64,000 nucleotides of DNA from CAIYRG01 sp964494505 (GTDB lineage Bacteria; Pseudomonadota; Alphaproteobacteria; Micropepsales; Micropepsaceae), in contig CAZBRO010000005.1 in the NCBI GenBank assembly GCA_964494505.1, positions 124,001-188,000 on the forward strand, written 5' to 3'. The notes below the pieces were generated by a model. It was given only the letters and a program-made list of their open reading frames with translations. It had not been told where the DNA came from and did not search any database. Position 1 is the first letter of the stretch. Each line of letters begins with the position of its first letter. The translations under genes and the position numbers were made by a program. Positions 42,316-50,836 of this stretch are shown piece after piece.

Positions 42316-43154
42316 GTCGATTCCAGCGGCTTCTTCCGCGACGGCGGCGGGAAGGCGGCGTCGAGCGCCGCCATGTCCTTCGCATCGAGATTGACCGCCA
42401 GCGCGCCGTAATTCTCGCGCACATGGGCTTGGCTGCCGGCCTTCGGGATCACCATCGTCTGTCCCTGCTTCAGCAGCCAGGCGAGCGCCACTTGCGCGTT
42501 GGTCGCGCTGTGCCGTGCGGCGATCTCGGCCAATTCGCGCGAACGCAGCAGCTTGCCCTGATCCAGCGGCGAATAGGCCATGATGGGAATGCGCCGCTCA
42601 GCGCACCACGGGATGAGATCGTATTCGATGCCCCGGCGCCTGAGATTGTACATCACCTGATTGGACGCGACAGCGCCGCCATCGGGGAGCGAGATCACCT
42701 CATCCATTTCATCGACGTCGAAATTGCTCACGCCCCAGTGGCGGATTTTGCCGGCGTGTTTCAGCGTGGTGAACGCCTCGACCGTGTCGGCGATGGGGTG
42801 CGGGCCGGGCCAGTGGAGCAGATACAGATCGATGCGATCGGTGTTGAGCCGTTTCAGAGACTTCTCGCACGCGGAAATCGTGCCGCGGCGCGAGGCGTTT
42901 CCCGGCATCACCTTGCTCACGATGAAAATCTCGTCGCGCCGGTCCGCGACGGCCTCGCCGACCACCTCTTCGGCGCCGCCGCTCGCATACATCTCCGCCG
43001 TGTCGACCAGCGTCATGCCAAGGTCGAACCCTAGCCGAAGCGCCACGACCTCCTCTTTCCGGCGGCGCGGCGAATCGCCCATGGTCCATGTGCCTTGGCC
43101 GAGGGCCGGCACGGTTTCGCCGGTCGGAAGCGTCACGAGGGGCATAATGCTCAT
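42312..43154 (-). CDS. Aldo/keto reductase
   Basis: This 280-residue TIM-barrel reductase shows the catalytic tetrad in order: D and Y in TLVDTAEMY, K in FIVSKVMPGN, H in YLLHWPGP. The C-terminal MVIPKAGSQAHVRENYGA provides the NADPH-binding loop. It should reduce aldehydes or ketones to alcohols. I chose the ATG at 43154, which removes an unlikely 46-residue extension; an in-frame ATG at 43145 is an alternative. It is the first gene of the operon with nadX, the VOC protein and GGT, and is divergent from the hydrolase at 43219. Confidence 0.87.
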   Translation of the reverse strand: MSIMPLVTLPTGETVPALGQGTWTMGDSPRRRKEEVVALRLGFDLGMTLVDTAEMYASGGAEEVVGEAVADRRDEIFIVSKVMPGNASRRGTISACEKSLKRLNTDRIDLYLLHWPGPHPIADTVEAFTTLKHAGKIRHWGVSNFDVDEMDEVISLPDGGAVASNQVMYNLRRRGIEYDLIPWCAERRIPIMAYSPLDQGKLLRSRELAEIAARHSATNAQVALAWLLKQGQTMVIPKAGSQAHVRENYGALAVNLDAKDMAALDAAFPPPSRKKPLEST

Positions 43155-43218
43155 GGGCCGAAGATAGCCGCCCGCGCGGGGTTTTGGAAACGATGCCGGC
43201 GCGGGTAAAAAGGAACCC

Positions 43219-44079
43219 ATGTGGATTTTGCGATTCCTCACCTCTGTGATGGGACTGTTCGGCCGGGGACGCTCGCCCGCCGTAATGCTCAACCTGACGG
43301 TGCCGCGCTCGACCTATAGGGTGAAGCGCGACATCGCATATGGCGAGGGGCCGCGGCACCGTTTCGATCTCTATCTGCCCAAGTTGCCCCGCGGGCCGGC
43401 CCCGGTGGTGCTGTTCTTCTATGGGGGTGCGTTCCGCGCGGGCCGCAAAAGCGAATACCGCGTGGTGGGCGAGGCGCTCGCGACCAAGGGGATCATCGTC
43501 GCGGTCGCCGATTACAGGATTTATCCCGACGCGCGATTCCCGGATTTTCTGGAGGACGGCGCGCGGGCGCTCGCGGCCGTGCATGCCGGCGTGGCGGAAT
43601 TCGGCGGCGACCCGAACCGCATCTTCGTCGCGGGGCATTCGGCGGGGGCCTATATCACGGCGATGCTGGCAGCGAACCCGGCCTACATCCGCACGGCCGG
43701 CGGCGATCCATCCTTCATCCGGGGGGCGATCGCGATTGCCGGGCGGTTTCACGAATTCCCGATGGGCGGCGATGCAATATTCCGCGAGATTTTCAAAGGG
43801 CCTGCGCGCACCGAAACGCGGCCCGCGACCTACATCGACGGCGCCCGCCCGCCCATGCTGCTTGCGGCGGGATCGGCCGAGAGCCCGGAGGTTCTCGAAA
43901 GCCATCGCCTGCTTGCCGCACATTTGCGGGAGCACGGAAGCCAGGTCGAGGAACGCATCTACCCCGGCGTCGGCCACATGGGGATCATGCTCGCGCTCGC
44001 GCCGGGATTTCGCGGCCGTGCTCCGTTGCGTGAGGACATTGCGCGCTTCGTGACGGGCGCGGCGCCGTCAGGGAGGTGA
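43219..44079 (+). CDS. Alpha/beta hydrolase, carboxylesterase-like
   Basis: A 286-residue hydrolase with nucleophile elbow GHSAG (S141) and late histidine GVGHMG. The usual HGGG oxyanion motif reads FYGGAF (67-72), so the histidine is replaced by tyrosine. The N-terminus (MWILRFLTSVMGLFG) is hydrophobic and may anchor the protein or act as a short signal. It fits the esterase/BD-FAE-type hydrolases that act on small esters or formamides. It lies 64 bases from the divergent aldo/keto reductase start. Substrate unknown. Confidence 0.8.
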   Translation: MWILRFLTSVMGLFGRGRSPAVMLNLTVPRSTYRVKRDIAYGEGPRHRFDLYLPKLPRGPAPVVLFFYGGAFRAGRKSEYRVVGEALATKGIIVAVADYRIYPDARFPDFLEDGARALAAVHAGVAEFGGDPNRIFVAGHSAGAYITAMLAANPAYIRTAGGDPSFIRGAIAIAGRFHEFPMGGDAIFREIFKGPARTETRPATYIDGARPPMLLAAGSAESPEVLESHRLLAAHLREHGSQVEERIYPGVGHMGIMLALAPGFRGRAPLREDIARFVTGAAPSGR

Positions 44080-44188
44080 AGCGTCACAGAATTGAATCGC
44101 GATTGTCTTAAGCTCACGCTTCGTATTTCGCCCAGACGCGAAAGGATCAGCCATAAGCCCCCCTGAAACCGTCGTCCGATTCGGGCGA

Positions 44189-45664
44189 ATGCTTGCCGTT
44201 TTGGCGGCCGGCGCCGCACTTGTTCTTGTCCCCCCGCGCGCCCAAGCCCAGAAGGTGAGCTTCGAAGGAGCAACCTTCGTCAACAAGGGGCTCGTCGGGG
44301 TCGCGCGCGTCCCCTCGAACGCCGTCGATCAACTGGGCGACACGCTCGGCGGTTTCGGCTCGGGCATGGCGCTGGTGCCGGGGACCTGGCGCAAGAACGC
44401 CGACGGCAGCTTTGGGGGGAGCCTCGTCATGGTGCCGGACCGCGGCTGGAACGGCCGCGGCACCACCGATTACGCCGGGCGGCTGCAGAATTTCGATGTC
44501 ACGCTGCGTCCCTTTTATGGCGCTGCCGCTGAGACGCAGGACCAGCTCGCGATGACCTACCGGGGAACCACCCGGCTTCGGGACGCGAATGGCAATTCGA
44601 CGACGGGTCTCGATGCCGCCACCGTCCGCCCGGCCGGGGGAGGATTTCCCGCCCTTCCCATCGGACCCAACGGCAGGCTCAGCGTCGATGACGAAGCCGT
44701 GGCCTTTGCCGGCGACGGCACCATCTGGGTCAGCGACGAATACGGCCCCTATATCTACCATTATTCCCCGGGGGGCGCGTTGATCGGGGCAATCCGCCCG
44801 CCCGACGCGTTCATTCCAAAGCGGATGAGCGCGGGCGGCTCAGCGGACGATTTCTCGTCCAACAGCCCGCCCGAGGGAACCTCCTATAAGAAGGGCAACC
44901 CGGTTTCGGGCCGCCAGAACAATCAGGGCTTCGAAGGCATGAGCATCAGCCCCGATAAGACGCGGCTGTTTGTGCTGCTGCAAAGCGCGCTGATCCAGGA
45001 CACGAATCCCAAGGCCATCCGGGATAGCCGCCGCGACACGAGGCTGCTCGCCTATGACATCACGGGCCCCGCGCCGTCGCTGGTTGGCGAATATGTGGTG
45101 CAGCTGCCGCAATATGGGGAATCGCTGAGCGCGGCCGAGAGCGAGCTTCTGGCGCTCAACGATCATCAGCTTTTGGTCCTCGCTCGCGACAGCAACGCCG
45201 GCTTCTCCGCGAAGGACCCCTTATCCCGCTATCGCAGCGTCGATCTCATCGACGTCGCCGACGTGGCGCACCCGGCGAGCAACATCGCGAACGGGCCTTA
45301 CGATTCGCCCGATCGTTCCGTTGCGCCGAACGGCGTGCTCGATCCCTCCATTGTGCCGGTTGCCTATCGGAAATTCCTCGACATCAACGACAACGCCGAG
45401 CTCAACCGGCTCGGGCTGCACAATGGCGCGCCAAACGACAGGAACGACCTTTACGAAAAATGGGAAAGCATGACGCTGGCGCCGGCTCTGGACGCCGCGA
45501 ATCCCGACGATTTTTTCCTGTTCGTCGACAGCGACAATGATTTCGCCACCCAGGACGGTCACATGGCGGGGAAACCGTATCGCGACAAATCGGGCGCCGA
45601 TGTCGATACGCTGGTGCTGGTGTATCGGGTGACTCTGCCGGGCTATGGCGGCCCACGGAAATAA
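44189..45664 (+). CDS. Secreted esterase-like protein of the phytase-like family
   Basis: A 491-residue protein with a signal peptide (MLAVLAAGAALVLVPPRAQAQ). The body has beta-propeller-like features: DTLGGFGSGMALVPG, VMVPDRGWNG, LSVDDEAVAFAGDGTIWVSDEYGPYIYHY, GFEGMSISPD and a final ESMTLAPALD. The VSDEYGPYI and EGMSISPDK motifs are typical of the 'esterase-like activity of phytase' domain. It probably acts in the periplasm on phosphate or ester substrates. It is a single gene about 110 bases after the upstream hydrolase. Confidence 0.8.
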   Translation: MLAVLAAGAALVLVPPRAQAQKVSFEGATFVNKGLVGVARVPSNAVDQLGDTLGGFGSGMALVPGTWRKNADGSFGGSLVMVPDRGWNGRGTTDYAGRLQNFDVTLRPFYGAAAETQDQLAMTYRGTTRLRDANGNSTTGLDAATVRPAGGGFPALPIGPNGRLSVDDEAVAFAGDGTIWVSDEYGPYIYHYSPGGALIGAIRPPDAFIPKRMSAGGSADDFSSNSPPEGTSYKKGNPVSGRQNNQGFEGMSISPDKTRLFVLLQSALIQDTNPKAIRDSRRDTRLLAYDITGPAPSLVGEYVVQLPQYGESLSAAESELLALNDHQLLVLARDSNAGFSAKDPLSRYRSVDLIDVADVAHPASNIANGPYDSPDRSVAPNGVLDPSIVPVAYRKFLDINDNAELNRLGLHNGAPNDRNDLYEKWESMTLAPALDAANPDDFFLFVDSDNDFATQDGHMAGKPYRDKSGADVDTLVLVYRVTLPGYGGPRK

Positions 45665-45686
45665 GCGCATCCTCCGGAACGGTCCT

Positions 45687-46208
45687 TCAGGCTCGCAAGG
45701 GCGGTGAAGCGAGCTTTCGAGGCCGGCCGCGCGGCCGCCGCACAGCCGGACGATAATAGGCCGCCAGGATCGCCGGATCGTTGCGCATTGTGCGCAGCAT
45801 GTGGGCAACCGTCCTCGGAAGATGGCTGCTCCGCCGATAGCTCACCACCGTTCGAGGAGCAACGTCGAGAATCTCCGCGGTCTCTGCCGTAGTAAGACCT
45901 TTTTCCCGCTCGAAGGCGACAAGTTCGGCGCCCGTCATGGCGCGCTGCTCGTCGGCGAGGATTCGCAAAGACCGCGCGGAATAATCGAGTTCGCCGTCCC
46001 AGCCGATGCCGAGCCCATCGGCAATGACATGCGCTTTCCGGAAGGCAGCAGGATTGCGCAGCGGCGCAAAGGCGGGCAGGCGGTGAACGACGCCCGTCAT
46101 ATCCACCGTATCCACGCTGCCGTCCTGCCAGACAATGCGCAAGATGTGAGCCTTGCCGCGCACGGCGGAGACGGTTTTGAGTTTCCTCAGCTCTTCCAAA
46201 TCGGCCAC
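45687..46208 (-). CDS. DUF2442-HTH protein with C-terminal AT-hook-like motif, probable antitoxin
   Basis: This 173-residue protein starts at a GTG 3 bases after the stop of the DUF4160-type gene. Residues about 20-85 match DUF2442 (VWQDGSVDTVDM, FRKAHVIADGLGIGWDG, LDYSARSLRIL). Residues about 90-125 form a helix-turn-helix (GLTTAETAEILDVAPRTVVSYRR). The C-terminus RRPRGRPRK matches an AT-hook core. DUF4160/DUF2442 pairs are widely annotated as toxin-antitoxin-like; the DNA-binding partner is the likely antitoxin and autoregulator. Confidence 0.7.
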   Translation of the reverse strand: MADLEELRKLKTVSAVRGKAHILRIVWQDGSVDTVDMTGVVHRLPAFAPLRNPAAFRKAHVIADGLGIGWDGELDYSARSLRILADEQRAMTGAELVAFEREKGLTTAETAEILDVAPRTVVSYRRSSHLPRTVAHMLRTMRNDPAILAAYYRPAVRRPRGRPRKLASPPLRA

Positions 46209-46211
46209 TCC

Positions 46212-46442
46212 TCAACGCCCCTTATAGGTTTGCCACATTCCCATAAGTTCACTTTCGTGGCCCGCTATCCAGGCGAAGACGCGCTTGCGAATGCGCGGGG
46301 GCAAGGAACCGCTGAGAAACTCCCGCTCCTCGATGCGGATGAGAGCCGCGTGGCCTCCGCCGTAGACATGAACATGCGGCGGGTTGTGATCGCCATAGAA
46401 CATCTGAATCTTGACCACGCCAATCGTGGCGATCGTCGGCAT
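46212..46442 (-). CDS. DUF4160-domain protein, possible toxin
   Basis: A 76-residue protein with the DUF4160 signature IQMFYGDHNPPHVHVYGGGHAALIRIEE, containing a conserved HxPPHxH patch, and the C-terminal half RKRVFAWIAGHESELMGMW. It precedes and is almost contiguous with the DUF2442-HTH gene, so both are read from one promoter. No biochemical function is established; the toxin assignment rests on the gene pairing. Confidence 0.7.
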   Translation of the reverse strand: MPTIATIGVVKIQMFYGDHNPPHVHVYGGGHAALIRIEEREFLSGSLPPRIRKRVFAWIAGHESELMGMWQTYKGR

Positions 46443-46467
46443 CCATACGCCCTGCCTGGAAAATATA

Positions 46468-46512
46468 GCGCAGAATCTGCCTTGATTTCAAGATTATCGC
46501 GCAGATTTTGCG
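46468..46512 (-). promoter_or_regulatory. Two palindromic direct repeats upstream of the DUF4160/DUF2442 pair
   Basis: GCGCAGAATCTGC (46468-46480) and GCGCAGATTTTGCG (46499-46512) are direct repeats 31 bases apart, each nearly palindromic (GCAGA-A-TCTGC; CGCAxxxxxTGCG). They lie 26-70 bases upstream of the first gene and are the best candidates for an autoregulatory operator. Confidence 0.5.
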
Positions 46513-46527
46513 TTCAATTCTCGCAGC

Positions 46528-47691
46528 TCAATTCCAGAGCTGCTTTGAGGCAAGGCGCGCGCCTTCGGCCAGCGCTTCCAGCTTCGCCCACATGATCGAG
46601 GGATGCACCCGCCGGTGGAACGGCCCTTGCGCAAAGCCGCAATCGGTGCCGGCGATCACGTTCTCCCGGCCGAGGTAGTTCGCGTAACGCCCGATGCGCT
46701 GCGCCACCAATTCGGGATGCTCGACGATATTGGTCGCGTGGCTGATGACGCCGGGGATGAGGATTTTCCCGTCCGGCAGCTTTGCCTCTTTCCATACTTC
46801 CCATTCGTGCTCGTGGCGCGGATTGGCACCTTCGATCAGGAATGCGCCCACATTGGCGCGCATCAGGATATCCACGATGTCCTTCAGCGGCACGTCGGTG
46901 GTGTGGGGGCCGGGCCAGCTTCCCCAGCAGACGTGATAGCGGATGCGCTCGGCCGGAATGCCCTCTACGGCATGGTTCAGCACCTCGATCTGATGGGCGA
47001 GCCAGGCGCGGTAATCGGCGAAGCTCTTGGGCGGCACCATGCGGTCATAGGTGACGGCGGCGCGCGCATCGTCCAACTGCAGCAGCAAGCCGGATTCCGC
47101 GATCGTGCGATATTCCGTGCGCATCGCCTCGGCCAAGGCGACGAACATCTCCTCGTCGTCTTTGTAATAGGCATTCTTGCGGTCGGGGATGACGCTTGCG
47201 GGGGCTGCCACCGGCAGGAAGGCCTCGGTCACATCGACGCCCGAAAGCGCGGTCTTGATGTCGGCGATGTCGCGTTCCAGCGCCGCTTTGCCGGTATAGG
47301 CAATCGGCCCCACGCACACCGATTCCCAATCCGATGAAGGCCCCTGGGCCGCATCCATCTCGGCGTAGAATTCCCCGAACCGCGCGCGGTCCGCACCCGC
47401 CACGAACGGGTTCTTCTCGAGCGGCACTTTCCTCCGCTCGAACCCGGAAAGCCGCTCCAGCGCATATTGCGACCAGGAGATGTTCTTGCCGAATTCGCCG
47501 TCGTCCACGATGTCGATGCCGGCCTCGGCCTGCCGGCGAACCACCCAGGCGACGCTCTCCTTCAGACAGGTCTCATAGGCCCGCTCGTCGCCCCCGCCCG
47601 CCTGTTGGGCGCGCAAGAGGTCCTGAAGTTCCTTAGGCCGGATCAGGCTTCCGACATGGGTCGTGAGAATACGGTCCGTGCTGCGTTTCAT
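46528..47691 (-). CDS. Cobalamin-independent methionine synthase (MetE)-like protein
   Basis: A 387-residue TIM-barrel protein of the MetE C-terminal domain type. It starts with TTHVGSLIRP, has GIDIVDDGEFGK and keeps the zinc ligands: H and C in RYHVCWGSWPGPH, E in FLIEGANPRHEHEW and C in AGTDCGFAQG. It lacks the N-terminal half of true MetE, so it belongs to the short group that includes methyl- and alkyl-transferases to thiols. The methyl donor and acceptor are not known; a role in C1 or thiol transfer in the catabolic island is possible. It is divergent from the amidohydrolase. Confidence 0.8.
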   Translation of the reverse strand: MKRSTDRILTTHVGSLIRPKELQDLLRAQQAGGGDERAYETCLKESVAWVVRRQAEAGIDIVDDGEFGKNISWSQYALERLSGFERRKVPLEKNPFVAGADRARFGEFYAEMDAAQGPSSDWESVCVGPIAYTGKAALERDIADIKTALSGVDVTEAFLPVAAPASVIPDRKNAYYKDDEEMFVALAEAMRTEYRTIAESGLLLQLDDARAAVTYDRMVPPKSFADYRAWLAHQIEVLNHAVEGIPAERIRYHVCWGSWPGPHTTDVPLKDIVDILMRANVGAFLIEGANPRHEHEWEVWKEAKLPDGKILIPGVISHATNIVEHPELVAQRIGRYANYLGRENVIAGTDCGFAQGPFHRRVHPSIMWAKLEALAEGARLASKQLWN

Positions 47692-47824
47692 GGCCGAGGT
47701 CCAAAATCTTTCCGGCCTACGGTTAGAAGAAATTCACCCCCGCGACAACCGCTGGCGGAGCCTTCATTTGGCAGTCGCGGGTCGCGGAATTTTCGACTAA
47801 AACGCGCCAAACAAGAGGGCTCTT

Positions 47825-48670
47825 ATGATCGTCGATATTCATCCCCACGTCATTTCCAGCGATGAATCGCGTTATCCGCGCGCGCCCTTGGGCGGGCATC
47901 AATCCGATTGGTCGCGCGAGCGCCCCGTCGGCATGGAACAGATGATCGAAGCCATGGATGCGGCGGGCATCGCCAAATCCGCGCTGGTCCAGGCTTCGAC
48001 CTGCTACGGTCACGACAATTCCTATGTCGCGGACGCAGTGGCAGCCCATCCCGACCGCTTCACCGGCGTGTTTTCCACCGATGTGCTGGCCGGCGATGCG
48101 CGCGACAAGATGCGCTATTGGATGGGGCAGGGGCTCACGGGGATGCGCCTCTTCACGACCGGAAGCACCATGCCGGGCCAGGCCGATTGGCTCGACGATC
48201 CGCGTTCGTTTCCGGCCTGGGAATTGGCGGAGGAAATGAACCTTCCCGTCTGCCTGCAGATGACGGCCAAGGGAATTCCGGCGCTGACCAATGTGCTGAA
48301 GCGGTTTCCGAAGCTTCGCGTGATTCTCGACCATCTGGCGCGCCCGGTTCAGGAAGACGGTCCGCCATACAAGGGCGCCGACAGCCTGTGGGGCCTCGCG
48401 GAATTCCCGGGGGTTCACCTGAAGGTGACGGAGCGCAATCTTGTGGGCGCGCGGGCCGGCAAGGCGACGCCCGAAAGTTTCTTCGCCCGGCTGGTATCGG
48501 ATTTCGGCGCCGACCGGATCGCCTGGGGTTCGAATTTTCCGGCATCCGAACGCACGCTTCCCGATCTCGTAAAGCTGGCGCAGGAGACGCTGGCCTTCCT
48601 GCCGGCTTCCGATCGCGACTGGATTTTCGCAGGCACCGCGCTGGCGCTCTACCCCGCATTGAACACATAG
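47825..48670 (+). CDS. Amidohydrolase 2-type TIM-barrel hydrolase/decarboxylase
   Basis: A 281-residue member of the amidohydrolase_2 group. The metal site starts with DIHPHV (the HxH pair on strand 1), and VILDHLARP supplies a later histidine. At the strand 8 position the usual aspartate is asparagine (AWGSNFPAS), a variant seen in part of this family. Members hydrolyse lactones or decarboxylate aromatic acids (ACMSD-like). It is followed after 10 bases by the Pht5-like gene and is probably co-transcribed with it. Confidence 0.8.
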   Translation: MIVDIHPHVISSDESRYPRAPLGGHQSDWSRERPVGMEQMIEAMDAAGIAKSALVQASTCYGHDNSYVADAVAAHPDRFTGVFSTDVLAGDARDKMRYWMGQGLTGMRLFTTGSTMPGQADWLDDPRSFPAWELAEEMNLPVCLQMTAKGIPALTNVLKRFPKLRVILDHLARPVQEDGPPYKGADSLWGLAEFPGVHLKVTERNLVGARAGKATPESFFARLVSDFGADRIAWGSNFPASERTLPDLVKLAQETLAFLPASDRDWIFAGTALALYPALNT

Positions 48671-48680
48671 GCGCGAACCC

Positions 48681-49580
48681 ATGGCCACCGAGAGCGTCGT
48701 CCTGCATTCCCTGCTCGGAAATCACCCCAACACGAAGGCGCTCAAGAGCGGCCAGGTGTCTTCGCCGCTCGTGACCTTCGATTATTTCGAGGTCAAGGTC
48801 GCGAACACCCAATTCAAGGCGATGGTGCGCGATCTCAAATACGATTTCGGCGAGCTTGCGATTGTGAGCTTCCTGCAGGCGAAGCATTACGGAAAACCCT
48901 ATGTGCTGCTGCCCGCGACCATCGTCGGCCGCAATCAGCACCACACCATCTTCTACAACGCCGATAAGGGGCCGCTCTCTCCGCGCGACTTGAACGGGAA
49001 GCGCATCGGCGTGCGCGCCTATACGCAGACCACCGGCTGCTGGGTGCGCGGCTTCCTCGCGGAAGATTACGGCAACGATCTGGACGGCCTTCAGATCGTG
49101 ACGTTCGAGGCCCCGCATCTCGCCGAATACAGCGATCCGCCGAATGTGCAGCGCGCGGCCGAGGGCAAGGTGCTGAAACAGATGCTGCTCGACGGTGAAA
49201 TCGATGCGGCGATCCTCGGCGATGTGGCGGAGGAAGGGCCGATCCGGCACCTGATCCCCGACCACGAAGAGGCAGGACGCGCCTGGGCGGCGCGCCATGG
49301 CGGGGTGCCGATTAACCATCTGGCCGTTATACGCGAGGAAATCGTGAAATCGCGCCCCGATGTCGTGCGGGAGGTCTATCGCGTGCTGAAGGAATCGCGC
49401 GCCGCTGCAGCCGGCATTCCCACCGGTGCCGCCGATCCCTTGCGCTTCGGCATCGCCGCCATCCGGCAATCGCTGGCGCAGATCAATGCCTATGCCGCAG
49501 CCCAAAAGCTGATCCCGCGGGCCTTTTCACCGGACGAGCTGTTCGAGGACGCCGCCCGCATCCTGGGCGATGCAACCTGA
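48681..49580 (+). CDS. 4,5-dihydroxyphthalate decarboxylase (Pht5)-like protein with periplasmic-binding-protein fold
   Basis: A 299-residue protein without a signal peptide. VRDLKYDFGELAIVSFLQAKHYGKPYVLLPATIVGRNQHHTIFYN, LNGKRIGVRAYTQTTGCWVRGFLAEDYG and APHLAEYSDPPNV follow the pattern of the Pht5/NMT1-like group, which looks like solute-binding proteins but includes the phthalate-pathway decarboxylase. Lack of a leader argues for an enzyme in the cytoplasm rather than a receptor. Its neighbour, an amidohydrolase, and the Rieske gene of phthalate-dioxygenase type at 31 kb make an aromatic-acid substrate plausible. Confidence 0.72.
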   Translation: MATESVVLHSLLGNHPNTKALKSGQVSSPLVTFDYFEVKVANTQFKAMVRDLKYDFGELAIVSFLQAKHYGKPYVLLPATIVGRNQHHTIFYNADKGPLSPRDLNGKRIGVRAYTQTTGCWVRGFLAEDYGNDLDGLQIVTFEAPHLAEYSDPPNVQRAAEGKVLKQMLLDGEIDAAILGDVAEEGPIRHLIPDHEEAGRAWAARHGGVPINHLAVIREEIVKSRPDVVREVYRVLKESRAAAAGIPTGAADPLRFGIAAIRQSLAQINAYAAAQKLIPRAFSPDELFEDAARILGDAT

Positions 49581-49613
49581 ATGCGTGTCGGTAAACTTTA
49601 CATAGTTACAAAC

Positions 49614-49629
49614 GGCTTTTGAAAAAGCC
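49614..49629 (+). other. Short perfect hairpin between the Pht5-like and PEP-CTERM genes
   Basis: GGCTTTT-GA-AAAAGCC forms a 7-bp stem with a 2-base loop, 34 bases after the Pht5-like stop. It has no T tract, so it may be a weak terminator or a protein site. Confidence 0.35.
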
Positions 49630-49705
49630 TTGCCCGATGGGTCTTTTCAACCCGGTATGAAATTTGCTCTGATGTACCCGGGTCGTTGTCGTCGGGGAGG
49701 GGTAC

Positions 49706-50797
49706 ATGCGTTGGACGCATAGCGTCTTATTGGCCGCGGGTCTCGCGCTCATGGGCGCATCTTCGGCCCAAGCGGGATTCACCTACACCATTCTGGATTT
49801 TCCCGGGTCGATCTACACGGATGCGACCGACATCAACCATAGCGGCACAGTCGTCGGCGCCTATCAGGACGCGAGCGGTTTCTATCACGGATATACCTAC
49901 GACAGCGGCACCGGCACCTATACCTCTCTGGATTATCCGGGGGCGGTCAATACATACGGCGACCACATCAATGCCAGCGGCCAGGTCTCCAGCACCTGGG
50001 ATGATGGTTTGGTAAGCCAAGGCTATCGCTACGACGGCTCGTATAATCAGGTAAACGCCTCGTCATTGGGCGCCGTGGCGACCGGCAGTCCGGACGACTA
50101 CCTTTCCATCAACGATGCGGGAAATGTGGCCGGCACGTACTTTGATGGCGTGGGGGACCGGCACGGCTTCTATTACGACGCCGGCACGAACAGCTATCTC
50201 AATATCGATCCCGCGGGTTCAACCGACACGAGCGTCTCGGGCCTCGATGCGCTGGGAAATGTGGCCGGTACTTATGAAGATGGATTGGGTGTGCACGGCT
50301 TTGTGTATGACGCCGCCACAGCCACGTACACGACGCTGGATGTTCCGGGTGCGGTCATCACCGTTGTCAACGATATCGATAATGCGGGCGATGTTGCGGG
50401 ATACTATTTCGATTCGTTCGGCATTCATGGCTTCGCGTACGATGGAACGTTCACGGATATCATACCCCCCAACTTCTTCGACGAGTCGGTCGTCACCGGT
50501 ATAGACAGCATGCAGGGTATGGTAGGCATCTATCCCGGCTTCTTCGGCGACCGCGGTTTCTACTTTGACGGCGTCAAATATTACAAATTCAGCGCGCCAG
50601 GAGCTTTTGAGACAGACCCCAACGCGATCAACGATGTGGGCTTGATTGTCGGAAACCTTGACGATGGGTTTACCGATCACGGCTTCATCGCGGAGCATAC
50701 CTCCACCGTCCCCGAGCCATCGAGCGTGAGCCTGTTCGGCGCAGCGATCCTCGCCCTTTTTGGTTTCGGCTGGGTGCGCAAGCGCAGAGCGGCATAA
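49706..50797 (+). CDS. HAF-repeat PEP-CTERM sorting-domain protein
   Basis: A 363-residue exported protein with an N-terminal signal peptide (VLLAAGLALMGASSAQA) and a C-terminal PEP-CTERM tripartite signal: VPEPSS, a hydrophobic segment SLFGAAILALFGFGWV and the basic end RKRRAA. Between them are about seven HAF-type repeats of about 40-45 residues (INxxGxVxGxYxDxxGxxHGFxYDxxxxxYxxLDxPGA). PEP-CTERM proteins are cleaved by exosortase and are linked to extracellular polysaccharide. Exosortase is not in the window. A strong GGGGAGGGG ribosome site precedes the ATG. Function of HAF repeats is unknown. Confidence 0.88.
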   Translation: MRWTHSVLLAAGLALMGASSAQAGFTYTILDFPGSIYTDATDINHSGTVVGAYQDASGFYHGYTYDSGTGTYTSLDYPGAVNTYGDHINASGQVSSTWDDGLVSQGYRYDGSYNQVNASSLGAVATGSPDDYLSINDAGNVAGTYFDGVGDRHGFYYDAGTNSYLNIDPAGSTDTSVSGLDALGNVAGTYEDGLGVHGFVYDAATATYTTLDVPGAVITVVNDIDNAGDVAGYYFDSFGIHGFAYDGTFTDIIPPNFFDESVVTGIDSMQGMVGIYPGFFGDRGFYFDGVKYYKFSAPGAFETDPNAINDVGLIVGNLDDGFTDHGFIAEHTSTVPEPSSVSLFGAAILALFGFGWVRKRRAA

Positions 50798-50836
50798 CAT
50801 TCCTCACCGTGAGCTTGCCGAAGGGGGAGGCGCGTC

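Noticed and set aside
48681..49580. Nitrate/sulfonate ABC transporter receptor
   Set aside because: Fold is similar, but there is no signal peptide and no ABC permease or ATPase nearby; motifs fit the Pht5-like group better.
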